Shown here: positions 52,764-62,797 of the stretch, piece by piece
How positions within the stretch are numbered: the stretch's first letter is position 1
Layout: each line of letters begins with the position of its first letter
Assembly (NCBI RefSeq): GCF_000186225.1
Contig: NC_014933.1
Coordinates: 3,100,001-3,164,000 of the forward strand
Source of the DNA: Bacteroides helcogenes P 36-108
Lineage (GTDB): Bacteria; Bacteroidota; Bacteroidia; Bacteroidales; Bacteroidaceae
Reading direction: 5' to 3'
DNA: 64,000 nucleotides
Translations under genes and position numbers: made by a program
The notes under the pieces: generated by a model
What the model was told of the DNA's origin: nothing
The model's database searches: none
Seen by the model: the letters and a program-made list of their open reading frames with translations, nothing else

Positions 52764-53966
52764 ATGAAGAAATACATACTAAGTATAATTACATTAATAC
52801 TGGGCACAGGTAATCTTTCTGCCCGAGAACAAGAAAATACCGCAATAACCGATAGTTCTTCTATTTCAATAAAAAAAGAATTGCGCAAACAAAAAGTAGC
52901 ACGCAGGAATATTCATTATAACATCTTAGGCGGTCCAAGTTATACTCCCGATTTTGGAGCTTTAATTGGCGGAAGCGCATTAATAACCTTCCGCATGAAT
53001 CCCGGTGACACGACACAGTTACGCTCGATAGTACCCATGGCAGTTGCATTCATGTTCAATGGAGGTGTAAATATATTCTCTAAACCGCAACTTTTCTTTA
53101 AGGGCGATTGTTTTCGTATCTTTGGGAAATTTAGCTATAAGAATACAGAAGAAAATTTTTACGGCATTGGCTACAATACCAATAAAAGCTATGAACGCAG
53201 TGACAGTACCAGTAAATACCGCTACAGTGGCATACAAATTAACCCTTGGTTCTTATTCCGCCTTGGAAACAGTAATTTCTTTGCCGGACCTCAAATTGAC
53301 ATCAACTATGATCATTTGACTGAACCTGCAAAACTTCTCATTACTGAAACTGCATACAAAACTGCTGGAGGCACTGCCAAAGGATATAAGAATTTTAATT
53401 CCGGAATCGGTTTCCTTATGACTTACGATAGTCGCGATGTACCTGCCAATGCTTACAGAGGAATCTATCTGGACTTTCGGGGCATGATGTACACCAAATT
53501 CATAGGTAGCGACCGAACTTTCTACCGTTTGGAAATAGACTATCGCCAATACAAATCTCTTGGTAACCGTAAAATACTTGCCTGGACAGCACAGACCAAA
53601 GATGTTTTCGGCAATGTTCCTCTTACACAATATTCACTTACCGGAACACCATTTGATCTCCGCGGCTACTACATGGGACAATACCGGGATAAGTCTTCAC
53701 ACATAGTTATGGCAGAATATCGCCAAATGATTAATACCAACCGCAATACATGGATAGAGCGCATGCTCCATCATATAGGTTTTGTGGCATGGACCGGATG
53801 CGGCTTCATGGGACCCACCCCCGGAAAGATAGAAGGTGTGCTACCCAACTATGGCATGGGGCTGCGCATTGAAGTGCAACCCCGCATGAACGTCCGCCTG
53901 GACTTAGGGAAAAACACTGTCAACAAACAGACTTTATTTTATTTCAACATGACTGAAGCATTTTAG
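52764..53966 (+). CDS. BamA/TamA-family outer-membrane barrel protein
   Basis: 400 aa from the ATG at 52764 (MKKYILSIITLILGTGNLSA, a signal peptide); the 32 upstream in-frame codons are not signal-like. The mature part is beta-barrel, rich in alternating aromatic strands, with the surface-antigen pattern: GIGFLMTYDSRDVPANAYRG (D-x-R-D) and TGTPFDLRGYYMGQYRD (the LRGY motif), ending in an aromatic terminal strand (QTLFYFNMTEAF). No POTRA domains, so it is not BamA itself. Role unknown. Confidence 0.88.
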   Translation: MKKYILSIITLILGTGNLSAREQENTAITDSSSISIKKELRKQKVARRNIHYNILGGPSYTPDFGALIGGSALITFRMNPGDTTQLRSIVPMAVAFMFNGGVNIFSKPQLFFKGDCFRIFGKFSYKNTEENFYGIGYNTNKSYERSDSTSKYRYSGIQINPWFLFRLGNSNFFAGPQIDINYDHLTEPAKLLITETAYKTAGGTAKGYKNFNSGIGFLMTYDSRDVPANAYRGIYLDFRGMMYTKFIGSDRTFYRLEIDYRQYKSLGNRKILAWTAQTKDVFGNVPLTQYSLTGTPFDLRGYYMGQYRDKSSHIVMAEYRQMINTNRNTWIERMLHHIGFVAWTGCGFMGPTPGKIEGVLPNYGMGLRIEVQPRMNVRLDLGKNTVNKQTLFYFNMTEAF

Positions 53967-54092
53967 CTCTTTATTGCAGTGTGAACGACTTTATGCTGTT
54001 TTTCAAACTTTTTCTTGCAACAGAAAAAGATTATCCATACTTTTGGCTGATAATTTATTTTTTTAACAAACAGAATATATTAATCTGATGCA

Positions 54093-55286
54093 ATGAAAGT
54101 CTGCGAAATACTCTTTTGGATAAGTGTCTTTATTGTATGCTACACATATATAGGATATGGCATTCTGCTATATGTACTCGTTAAGATAAAAGAATGCTTT
54201 CATAAAACAACCGCCAAACACCACATGCCGACTGACACAGATCTGCCGGAACTCACTTTATTTATAGCCGCTTACAATGAAGAAAACGTAGTGAATGAAA
54301 AAATGAGCAATTGCCTATCTCTGGATTATCCCATGGATAAACTCCATATTTTATGGGTAACAGACGGCAGCGATGACCGCACAAACGAATATCTTTCCCA
54401 TTGGACACAAGTTACTGTACTACACCAACCTGAACGTCAAGGGAAAACCGATGCCCTCAACCGGGGAATGCGACTTGTCAAGACTCCGCTTGTCGTATTT
54501 ACTGATGCCAATACTAATCTTAACCGTGCAGCTCTGCGTGAGATTGTACATGCTTTTACAAATCCTGAAGTAGGTTGTGTAGCGGGAGAAAAACGCATAG
54601 CAGCATGTTCTCAAAACAATGCAGCTTCTGGTGGAGAAGGTATGTACTGGAAGTACGAATCCGCCCTCAAGGCACTCGATTCCCGTCTATATTCAACAGT
54701 AGGCGCAGCAGGCGAATTATTCGCCATTCGTAGTGAATTGTTCAAAGAGATGAAGACAGATACTCTACTTGACGATTTTATCCTCTCCCTGCATATTGTC
54801 ATGCAAGGATATACAATTGCCTATTGTGCCAATGCTTATGCCATAGAAAATGGCTCGGCAAATATGAATGAAGAAGAAAAGCGCAAGGTGCGCATTGCTG
54901 CCGGCGGTTTGCAGTCTATCTGGCGTCTGCGCCCTCTACTAAATCCATTCCGCTACGGCATATTCAGTTTCCAATATATTTCCCATAGAGTATTGCGTTG
55001 GTCGCTTACCCCCATCTTATTGTTCCTACTACTTCCTCTCAACGCAATTCTCATTTTTACGACAGACACTCCTTTATTGTACGCAATTATCTGGCTGTTG
55101 CAAGCCCTATTTTACCTAATGGGAAGTTGGGGATATTACCTCTCAACAAAACATGTCAAAAACAAGATACTATTTATTCCTTATTATTTTCTTTTTATGA
55201 ATATCAATGTAATAAGAGGATTCAATTACCTGCACAAACGAAAAGACAACACAAACGGTGCATGGGAGAAAGCCAGAAGAGCATAA
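54093..55286 (+). CDS. Membrane-bound GT2 glycosyltransferase
   Basis: 397 aa. An N-terminal helix (ILFWISVFIVCYTYIGYGIL), a GT-A domain with LTLFIAAYNEENVVNEKMSN, VTDGSDDRTNEYL, the DxD-type VVFTDANTNLNRAAL, a GAAGELFAIRSE segment and the acceptor-site DDFILSLHIVMQGY; then Q-x-x-x-W-like GGLQSIWRL and three C-terminal helices. The layout is that of BcsA/PgaC-type processive or membrane GT2 enzymes that build surface glycans. Product unknown. It is a solo gene, not part of a recognisable cluster. Confidence 0.9.
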   Translation: MKVCEILFWISVFIVCYTYIGYGILLYVLVKIKECFHKTTAKHHMPTDTDLPELTLFIAAYNEENVVNEKMSNCLSLDYPMDKLHILWVTDGSDDRTNEYLSHWTQVTVLHQPERQGKTDALNRGMRLVKTPLVVFTDANTNLNRAALREIVHAFTNPEVGCVAGEKRIAACSQNNAASGGEGMYWKYESALKALDSRLYSTVGAAGELFAIRSELFKEMKTDTLLDDFILSLHIVMQGYTIAYCANAYAIENGSANMNEEEKRKVRIAAGGLQSIWRLRPLLNPFRYGIFSFQYISHRVLRWSLTPILLFLLLPLNAILIFTTDTPLLYAIIWLLQALFYLMGSWGYYLSTKHVKNKILFIPYYFLFMNINVIRGFNYLHKRKDNTNGAWEKARRA

Positions 55287-56331
55287 ATCTAAATACTGAA
55301 AGAGCATGAAAAGCATTCTGAAAAATGCAGATAATGCCGAAAGGCTATTAAAATTGACATCGGACACCTAAAAGACATTGCAGTAAATGGTATAAATTTC
55401 TGGTTTTTGAAGGAGGAAAACTACTGGGCAAAAACCTGTTCAGGGTGATACCTCCGGCTACCTACCAAGAATTCCATCCGGAGTTTAAGAAAGTATTTAC
55501 AACTGGATCTTCCTTGTTTGCTTTTATTATATTCCCTTGCTCGTCATATTCATCGATTTTTAATGTCACATAGCCATTACGAGAAAATTTGTAGATGCTC
55601 TTTACTTTGTTGTTAGCATTGATTCAGAAAAGGATTCCTGCCAAGGCTTTTTTATCTTTATTGTTTCCGAGATAAAGACACAAGATATATATCCAGTGCG
55701 ATTTTTTCTTAATTCTTTTGAACGGATTTTCTCAACTCTTTTTTAAAATCGCAATATAATGTTTTATGCGTCTGTCTTCTCGCTCGTTCCGGTACGAGTT
55801 TTCACGCGCGCTCTTGAAACAAACCAGTATTTGTCTGAAAGTTTCAAATTCAGGATGATTTGACAAGTCATTTTCTGTCATATATGCCTGAATCAAACGG
55901 GCAAAACAATACCCGTTTGTGCAACTGGCAAACAACAAGGGACACCCCTTGAACGTTATGCTATCAGCGGTTTTCGCTGTTATAAAAAAAGTGCCATTCA
56001 CAAAGCATCATGAACGGTACTTTTTTTATTGTTTTCCAGCGATATAAAACAATTATAGCTTCATCTCCCTGCCTTTTCTTTGCGGCTGTATAGGTCGGTG
56101 TATGTTTATTCTATGTTTCTGATACAGGAACAGGATTATCCATCTGCAAAACCATTATCGAACAATTGGGAGGCAACATATCCGTCTATTCCGAAATGGG
56201 AAAAGAGCTACATTCACTTTCACCCTTCCTTTGATATCCGCCTCAAAAAAAGAAAAGCCTTCCAATGCTGTGTCCGTTGAAAAAAATAAGGATGCTGAAA
56301 ACAGTTTTAGAGAAATGGATGAAATAAAACA
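55287..56331. other. Gene-poor stretch with decayed genes
   Basis: 1,045 bp between the membrane GT2 and the oxaloacetate-decarboxylase-like gene. It contains no intact gene I can support. The two decayed coding remnants in it are listed separately; 55287-55461 holds nothing recognisable beyond a GAAGGAGGAAAA stretch without a reading frame. A hairpin near 55987-56028 (CATTCA...TGAACG, then T7) looks like an old plus-strand terminator. Confidence 0.6.
55462..56001 (-). pseudogene. Decayed gene of unknown family
   Basis: One minus-strand frame stays open over three blocks broken by TGA at 55732-55734 and 55624-55626 and ends at a TAG (55462-55464). The last block reads NNKVKSIYKFSRNGYVTLKI, DEYDEQGNIIKANKEDPVVN, which looks protein-like (YD-repeat-type lipoprotein flavour). 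The first block, 89 codons from the ATG at 56001, also looks coding (NHPEFETFRQILVCFKSARE). I cannot name a family. The blocks might belong to two different genes. Confidence 0.35.
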
Positions 56332-56356
56332 TTATGCAAAAATATCACTCCTTTGA
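56094..56356 (+). pseudogene. Remnant of a sensor histidine kinase ATPase domain
   Basis: Plus strand reads VSDTGTG (G1 box), then directly LSICKTIIEQLGGNISVYSE MGK, the G2 box and end of a HATPase_c domain. The 30-40 residues usually between them are gone. After MGK one base is missing (GGAAAAGAGCT for GGAAAAGGAGCT), and the next frame continues TFTLPLISASKKEKPSN, the normal domain end, to a TGA at 56354-56356. Nothing upstream of 56094 survives. Its tail overlaps the 3' end of the opposite gene. Confidence 0.8.
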
Positions 56357-58110
56357 ATATAGGCTATCACATCACCTTTGTGCACATTGCTTCCTTGCGG
56401 GGCACAAATTTCAACCACACGCCCGGTAAATCCGGTCAATATCTTCTCGTATTCTCCCCAAGGAGTAGAAAGATAACAGAAAACCTCATCGTGCTGATAC
56501 TTACGTCCTATGAATGGAGCTGAAGAAGGTCCTTCCACAGAGACTTCCCAAAGCACTTGTCCATTGGCAGAAGCAATGACCGGATCGGCCTTAGCACGCT
56601 TCAATTTCTTGATATCTTCTTCCGAATAACCACTTTTTGCCATAACAGCATCTTTGGCACGCTGTAATTCGTCTTCAAAACGTTTCTTCGCTACACCCGA
56701 TTTGTAATCACGGTACTGGCGGTCGTGCATGGCCAGTTCAAACAGTTCCTCATCATCTTCTCCATATTCCCAACCGTTCTCATCCATTTCTTTACGATAA
56801 TCATCCAAAGCATCCGGATAGTTCAACTGAGGATCAGTATCAACAAACTCAAACCCCTTGGCTTTGGCAAGTTCCACAATCTCCGGTGCAAGATTCCCCG
56901 GAAGACGTCCACTCTTACCCAGAATCATATCCCAAGTATGATTGTCTATCATTGTCCAGCGCCCTTCGCCTTTCACCAATTGCATGACATTCATCAATGC
57001 CACATTTTTCACATATTGGCTGAAAGGAGTTACCAAAGGAGGGTAACCGAGTTTAGGCCATACATATTCCACTTCGTCGAAAAGCATGACAAGCAGATCG
57101 TCAATGCTCAATTCAGGTTCATTCTTACCTCTCAATATCATATTGATACCCGAATGTACCCCCTTCAAATCTGCCATCATAGAGCCCATCATACCACCGG
57201 GCAAACCGCATTTCAACAAAAGTGAAGACATATGTTTATTAGTAGGATCCATGAAACAGCCCAAAAAATCATCAATGAACTCCTGTGTCATAGCACGTGC
57301 TTTCATATATGCCTTCATGTTAATCTCAGGAACCTGAAAGCCCAAATCTTTCAACATGGCTTGCACTGAGATTAGGTCAGGATGAACTTTTCCCCATGAC
57401 ATAGGCTCCATAGCTACGTCTATAATATCCGCACCATTCTCACAGACCTCAAGAATTGAAGCCATAGACAATCCCGGACCACTGTGACCATGATACTGTA
57501 TCAGCACTTCAGGATGCTTCTCCTTGATAGTCTTCACCAGCCGTCCCAGCATACCCGGACGACCGATACCTGCCATATCCTTCAGACAGATTTCGGGCGC
57601 TCCTGCTTCTATCAACCTATCGGCTATTTCAGCATAATACTCAACAGTATGCACCGGAGAATAAGTAATGCAGAGTGTGGCTTGTGGTATCATGCCGGCT
57701 TCCAAAGCATATTTGATGGAAGGAATAATATTTCTCGTCTCATTCAGGCCGCAGAAAATACGGGTAATGTCCACACCTTGGGCATATTTAACTTTGTACA
57801 TCAACCGGCGTACATCTGCGGGAACAGGATACATACGCAATGCATTTAATCCACGATCAAGCATATGTGTCTGAATACCCGCGTCTTTGAAAGGTTTAGT
57901 AAAAGCACGAACAGCCTTATTAGGGTTTTCACCATATAAAAGGTTTACCTGTTCAAAGGCTCCTCCATTGGTTTCAACTCGCGCAAAACAGCCCATTTCA
58001 ATAATCAACGGAGCTATACGTACCAACTGGTCAACCCTGGGTTGGTATTTACCGGAAGACTGCCACATGTCCCGATAAACAAGACTGAATTTAATTTCCT
58101 TTTTCATCAT
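56332..58110 (-). CDS. Oxaloacetate decarboxylase alpha-like carboxyltransferase
   Basis: 592 aa. A TIM-barrel carboxyltransferase domain (about 1-300: FSLVYRDMWQSSGKYQPRVD, ICLKDMAGIGRPGMLGRLVK, IQYHGHSGPGLSMASILEVC with the metal-binding HxH) and the conserved PYC/OADA middle domain. The C-terminal ~80 residues have a biotinyl/lipoyl-like fold (LTGFTGRVVEICAPQGSNVH, KGDVIAYIQ), but the biotin motif A/V-M-K-M is absent. The start may be at 58110 or the next ATG. Possibly a subunit that works with a separate biotin carrier. No carrier or decarboxylase beta gene is adjacent. Confidence 0.88.
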   Translation of the reverse strand: MMKKEIKFSLVYRDMWQSSGKYQPRVDQLVRIAPLIIEMGCFARVETNGGAFEQVNLLYGENPNKAVRAFTKPFKDAGIQTHMLDRGLNALRMYPVPADVRRLMYKVKYAQGVDITRIFCGLNETRNIIPSIKYALEAGMIPQATLCITYSPVHTVEYYAEIADRLIEAGAPEICLKDMAGIGRPGMLGRLVKTIKEKHPEVLIQYHGHSGPGLSMASILEVCENGADIIDVAMEPMSWGKVHPDLISVQAMLKDLGFQVPEINMKAYMKARAMTQEFIDDFLGCFMDPTNKHMSSLLLKCGLPGGMMGSMMADLKGVHSGINMILRGKNEPELSIDDLLVMLFDEVEYVWPKLGYPPLVTPFSQYVKNVALMNVMQLVKGEGRWTMIDNHTWDMILGKSGRLPGNLAPEIVELAKAKGFEFVDTDPQLNYPDALDDYRKEMDENGWEYGEDDEELFELAMHDRQYRDYKSGVAKKRFEDELQRAKDAVMAKSGYSEEDIKKLKRAKADPVIASANGQVLWEVSVEGPSSAPFIGRKYQHDEVFCYLSTPWGEYEKILTGFTGRVVEICAPQGSNVHKGDVIAYIQRSDIFA

Positions 58111-58287
58111 AGTCAGTAATAAGTGATTTTTCTTCGGTTAACTTAACATATACAAATATAAAGGATTATTCCGACATATAGTCAAGAACAATCCTTAAAA
58201 GTTTAAGCTAAAAGACATGTTTTATATCATATTGCAAGAAAAATCAGTTATTAAAAGAGATTCTCACCCCTAAAATCTGATGCTCTT

Positions 58288-58791
58288 TTAAATGAAATCC
58301 CTCAACTCTTCCTGCAATTTCTGCCGTGTAAAGAATATGCGGCTCTTTACTGTTCCAAGTGGCAAACCGAGGCGTTCTGCTATTTCCCGATACTTAAAAC
58401 CTGAAATATGCATAGAGAAAGGAACTTTATAGTCACGCGGCAAAGAGTTTACAATGTGGTGCATTTCTTTCAGGTCATAGGCACTTTCCGTACTTGCAAA
58501 TCCGGAATCTTGCGGCATACTTAAATGATACAGGTTGTCAGTCTGATCAACAAATGTCTGCTCACGCACTATTTTCCGATAATTATTGATAAAGATATTA
58601 CGCATTATAGTGTACATCCATCCTCTGAAGTTAGTGTCAGGTTGAAATTTATCTTCGTTGTCCAATGCTTTCAGAGAGGTTTCCTGCAACAAATCATTCG
58701 CTTCTTCCCGGTCGGCAGTCAACTTGTATGCAAAGCGGAGCAGTTCTTCTTGTACTGCAAGTAAATCTTTTCTAAAACTGTAAGTATTCAT
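58288..58791 (-). CDS. ECF-type RNA polymerase sigma factor
   Basis: 167 aa. Region 2: LLRFAYKLTADREEANDLLQ, ETSLKALDN, FRGWMYTIMRNIFINNYRK. Region 4: LPRDYKVPFSMHISGFKYRE, IAERLGLPLGTVKSRIFFTR with the HTH. No anti-sigma gene follows (the next 177 bp to the decarboxylase-like gene have none), so control is not through an adjacent anti-sigma. It is divergent from the M16 peptidase gene with 274 bp between them, where I see no more than AT-rich sequence. Confidence 0.95.
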   Translation of the reverse strand: MNTYSFRKDLLAVQEELLRFAYKLTADREEANDLLQETSLKALDNEDKFQPDTNFRGWMYTIMRNIFINNYRKIVREQTFVDQTDNLYHLSMPQDSGFASTESAYDLKEMHHIVNSLPRDYKVPFSMHISGFKYREIAERLGLPLGTVKSRIFFTRQKLQEELRDFI

Positions 58792-59065
58792 ACTCTGCTT
58801 CTTTTTTTAATGATTATTAATGGCTTAGGTTTCTGATTGCAAGTATAAAGAAGATTATAGAATTTGACGGATGGAATATAATTTTTATTAGGGGTGAAAA
58901 CTGTCAATTGATAATTTGCACCCCCTTTTTTGATAGTTCTCAGGTACTATTTTCAGTAAAATACTATCTTTTTCCGAGATTTCCGTAAGTTCTTTTGTGA
59001 TTTTTTTATAGATTTGCCTACGCATATAAGAAAAACACTTTTATGCCATAAAAACACTTTATTTC

Positions 59066-61969
59066 ATGAAATCATTCAAGTTAAAACCAATCCTTCTGTT
59101 GGCTGCCTTTGCCATTTCCCTCCCCTCTTTCGGGCAAGGACTAAAGGCTTTCAAATTGAAAAACGGTCTTTCCGTATATATATGGGAAGACAATACGAAA
59201 TCAGACGTGTATGGCGCCGTTGGCGTGCGCACCGGAGCAGTAAACGATCCGGCCGAATACACCGGGCTTGCACACTATCTGGAGCATGTAATGTTTAAAG
59301 GTACAGACAAAATCGGTACGCTTGACTGGGCTGCCGAAGAGCCTATTTATAAGAGAATCATTGCCAAATATGATGAAATGGCCGATGAAACCGATCCGAT
59401 AAAGAAAGAAGTCATCGGAAAAGAAATCAACGAACTGACCATTGAAGCCGGTAAAGTCAGCGTATCCAATGAATTTTCCAACCTGATGGAAAGTATGGGA
59501 GCCAAAGGATTGAATGCCGGAACAAGTTATGACTATACAATCTATTACAACTCATTTCCTGCCTTCCAAATCAACAAATGGCTGGAAATTTCTTCAAATC
59601 GCTTCATCAATCCTGTATTCCGCACTTTCCAATCCGAACTGGAAACCGTATATGAAGAATACAACCGTGGTCAGGACAATCCGGGCAGAGTACAACAACA
59701 ATTTCTATTAAGCAAAGCATTCGAAGGACATCCGTATTCACGTTCCGTATTAGGACTGCCCGAACATTTGAAAAGCCCACGCTTGAGCAAGCTTATCGAA
59801 TATTACAACACATGGTACACGCCAGAAAACATGGTACTGATTTTGGTCGGTAATGTCAATGCCCGGCAAATCAGCGGACGAATCAATGCCGCATTCGGAC
59901 GTCTGCCCAAGAAAGAGACTCCCGAACGAAAAAAATACTCCGACTTAGACATTAAAGGACGTACGCAATATAATGCAAAAATAGGCTACTATCCCAGCGT
60001 ATATTTGGTATATAAAGGTGTACCTGCCGGGCATCCGGACGAGAAAGCACTGGAAATAGCCATGGATTTGCTATCCAACAGCAGCAATACAGGCACTTTG
60101 AACAAGCTGGTTATTGACGGCGAGCTTACCAGCGGAGTATCCACCCCCATGACATTCAGAGAACAAGGCCGCAACGTCATCAATGTGATTCCTTTATACG
60201 ATGAAAACCAACGCCGTTTCGAGTCAAACAAAAGTGCGGAAAAGAAAGCATTGAAAGCAATCCAGCAAATAGCCAACGGTGAATTCGAGAACTGGGCGGT
60301 AGAAGCCATCAAAAACAATATGTGCCGTGACTACGATCTGCAGATGGAATTCAATGAAAACAGAGCCAATGAATTGATGAATGCTTTTATCAATGAAACA
60401 GATTTAGGCAAGGTGCTAAACTATAAAGATGAGATCATGGCCATCACCAATGAAGACATCAAACGTGTAGCCAAGCAATATCTGTCTGACAACTACTTGG
60501 CGCTTTACATTGAAAAAGGCAAAAATAAAGAAGAAAACAAAATCAAAAAACCGGGCTATAAGCCTATTGAACCTCCTGTCGGTAAACAATCACTTTATGC
60601 CATACAGTTCAAAAATATGCCTATCGGGCAAGTGGATGAAAAGTTCATAGACTTCAGCGATGTACAAATCAAGAAACTGAATGACCGTTCGAAAATGTAC
60701 TATACCAAGAATCCGGAAAATAACATATTCAGCCTGACTTTGAGATATGGTGTAGGAGAACACGAACTCCCCAAATTGGGCATTGCAGCAGAACTAATGA
60801 ACAACGCCGGAATTATGGGTGCTTACGAGCCTCAACAATTAAAAGAGGAAATGAGCAAGCTCAATGCAACTTGTTCCGTGAATGCTGACGACAATTATCT
60901 CTATATCACCATGAGAGGTTATGAAGAAACACTGCCACAAGCCTGCCAACTCCTTGCCCGTCAGATATTGATGCCCAAACTGGACGACAAGCAATTGAGC
61001 CGTATCAAAGGATCTATACTGGGAAGTCGCCAACAACGTAAAGAAAACGTCAATTTACTGGCAAATGCCCTGACCCAATACATACGCCATCAGGATAAGT
61101 CAAACTATATTAACGAGCTGACTGACAAAGAAGTTTATGAACTACAAATCTCCGAACTGACGGGTGACATCAACCGCGCTGCTAATTATGAAGCAGAGAT
61201 ATTTTATTGCGGCACTTTACCATTCGACAATGCTTATGAAATATTAAGTAAAAATCTGCCATTAGTCGCCAATGAACGTCCCAGCCAATCTCCTCAAGAC
61301 ACTCCATTGGCATCAGTGACAGAAAATACAATCTACTTTTTACCGAACTCTGATGCAGAGCAAGCCCAAATTTCTTTCTACCTGCCTATGCAGAAATATG
61401 ACAAGCAGGACGATGTTCTTCGTAATGCTTTCTATCAATACTTCTCAGGAGGATTCAATGGCTTGGTAATTAATGAGATCCGCGAAAAGCGTTCAATGGC
61501 CTACACAGCCGGAGCTTATATCGCAACCCCCGAAGTATTGGGAAACCAAACCTACATGATAGGAAGCATCGGCACGCAAAATGACAAAGCCAATGATGCC
61601 GTAGATGTATTTATGGAACTCGTCAATAATATGCCGAAAAATGCCGAACGCATAGACAATATAAAAAGCTATATGCGGCAGGAAGCTCTAAGCTCACACC
61701 CGGACTTTCGGTACAAAGCACGTGTCCTCAAGATGTACCGGCAAATGGGCTATGAGGGAGATCCGGCAAAAGAAAACCTTCCGAAAATAGACGCATTGAC
61801 TTTTGATGATATCGTGAAGTTCTACGAAGAAAACATCAAGGGAAAGCCATACGCTATCGGAATCATGGGCAATCCGAAAGATATTGATCTGAAAAGATTA
61901 GAGAAATATGGCAAGGTGGTAAAAGTCAATGAACGCAAGTTGTTCAATACAAAAGACACAATGTTCTGA
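59066..61969 (+). CDS. M16-family zinc metallopeptidase, exported
   Basis: 967 aa with a signal peptide (MKSFKLKPILLLAAFAISLP, cleavage near SFGQG). The N-terminal peptidase domain has the inverted zinc motif HYLEHVMFKGT (H-x-x-E-H, around residue 70), and the zinc Glu is probably in ETVYEEYNRGQDNPG. Four M16 domains (two repeats) are expected from the length; the second half has the inactive-type repeat (IREKRSMAYTAGAY, the R-Y-pair region). Probably a periplasmic or outer-membrane pitrilysin-like peptidase. It ends at a strong terminator. Confidence 0.95.
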   Translation: MKSFKLKPILLLAAFAISLPSFGQGLKAFKLKNGLSVYIWEDNTKSDVYGAVGVRTGAVNDPAEYTGLAHYLEHVMFKGTDKIGTLDWAAEEPIYKRIIAKYDEMADETDPIKKEVIGKEINELTIEAGKVSVSNEFSNLMESMGAKGLNAGTSYDYTIYYNSFPAFQINKWLEISSNRFINPVFRTFQSELETVYEEYNRGQDNPGRVQQQFLLSKAFEGHPYSRSVLGLPEHLKSPRLSKLIEYYNTWYTPENMVLILVGNVNARQISGRINAAFGRLPKKETPERKKYSDLDIKGRTQYNAKIGYYPSVYLVYKGVPAGHPDEKALEIAMDLLSNSSNTGTLNKLVIDGELTSGVSTPMTFREQGRNVINVIPLYDENQRRFESNKSAEKKALKAIQQIANGEFENWAVEAIKNNMCRDYDLQMEFNENRANELMNAFINETDLGKVLNYKDEIMAITNEDIKRVAKQYLSDNYLALYIEKGKNKEENKIKKPGYKPIEPPVGKQSLYAIQFKNMPIGQVDEKFIDFSDVQIKKLNDRSKMYYTKNPENNIFSLTLRYGVGEHELPKLGIAAELMNNAGIMGAYEPQQLKEEMSKLNATCSVNADDNYLYITMRGYEETLPQACQLLARQILMPKLDDKQLSRIKGSILGSRQQRKENVNLLANALTQYIRHQDKSNYINELTDKEVYELQISELTGDINRAANYEAEIFYCGTLPFDNAYEILSKNLPLVANERPSQSPQDTPLASVTENTIYFLPNSDAEQAQISFYLPMQKYDKQDDVLRNAFYQYFSGGFNGLVINEIREKRSMAYTAGAYIATPEVLGNQTYMIGSIGTQNDKANDAVDVFMELVNNMPKNAERIDNIKSYMRQEALSSHPDFRYKARVLKMYRQMGYEGDPAKENLPKIDALTFDDIVKFYEENIKGKPYAIGIMGNPKDIDLKRLEKYGKVVKVNERKLFNTKDTMF

Positions 61970-61985
61970 TAACTAATCCCCAAAT

Positions 61986-62037
61986 AAAAAGTGCATCTCA
62001 GAAGAAGCAGACATAAAGCTTTTGAGATGCACTTTTT
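61986..62037. terminator. Bidirectional terminator between M16 peptidase and TRIC genes
   Basis: Stem AAGTGCATCTCA/TGAGATGCACTT with A5 before and T5 after (plus strand). It serves the plus-strand peptidase gene and the convergent minus-strand channel gene. Confidence 0.85.
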
Positions 62038-62101
62038 CAATATAAAAGACCGGACAATAACCTAAAAACGGGACATTGTCCTACTACCATCAATCTCCAT
62101 T

Positions 62102-62716
62102 CTATTCCTCAGCTCCCGAAAGAGTGGGCAAGCAAATCTTATACTTCACAGCCAAGATTCGGGTAATAAATACCGTCACCCCGCCCACAATCTGGCAAAG
62201 AAAAGGCTCCAATCCCCAAAGGCTGCACCCCCAATAAGCGGTTCCACCCACCACACACGCCATTGCATAAATCTCCTTTCGGAAAATCAAAGGAATCTCA
62301 TTAATAAATACATCACGTATCACACCTCCGGCCGCACCGGTAATGCTACCCATGATAATGGCTACCCAAAACGGATATCCCAGCGCAAGACTCTTGCCCA
62401 CACCTACCACTGTAAAGAGTGCCAAACCTATACTGTCGAAAATAAAAAACGTATTGTGCAAATGAATAAGATACTTTCCGAAGAAGATAACCCACAGCAA
62501 AGCAAGTCCCGTACAGATCAGATAGATAGGATCAGTCATCCAGCCGGGAGTGACATCCAGTAGCAAATCACGTATCGTACCACCACCAATAGCGGTAACA
62601 AACCCTACAACGTATGCTCCGAACCAGTCAAAACGCTTTGCCGAAGCCAAGCGTATGCCACTGATAGCAAAAGCAAATGTACCTATAAAATCGAGTATTT
62701 GAACAAATGTTGGCAT
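62102..62716 (-). CDS. TRIC-family (UPF0126, YicG-like) cation channel protein
   Basis: 204 aa, seven helices arranged as two similar halves. Each half carries the family motif: TAIGGGTIRDLLLDVTPGW (around residue 40-58) and SITGAAGGVIRDVFINEIP (around 125-145). Prokaryotic TRIC channels conduct K+ or other monovalent cations; earlier annotation as a glycine transporter (YicG) is also used. Start ATG at 62716, with a near-consensus promoter upstream. Confidence 0.92.
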   Translation of the reverse strand: MPTFVQILDFIGTFAFAISGIRLASAKRFDWFGAYVVGFVTAIGGGTIRDLLLDVTPGWMTDPIYLICTGLALLWVIFFGKYLIHLHNTFFIFDSIGLALFTVVGVGKSLALGYPFWVAIIMGSITGAAGGVIRDVFINEIPLIFRKEIYAMACVVGGTAYWGCSLWGLEPFLCQIVGGVTVFITRILAVKYKICLPTLSGAEE

Positions 62717-62766
62717 ATCTAAGTTAATTTATCGGCAAAGTAACAAATAATTTCCCTAAGAAAACG

Positions 62767-62774
62767 TATTTTTG
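62767..62774 (+). promoter_or_regulatory. Probable promoter -7 of wecB
   Basis: TATTTTTG, exact TAnnTTTG, 23 bp before the wecB start codon. Confidence 0.6.
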
Positions 62775-62797
62775 CCTCATCATTTAAAATATTTGAA

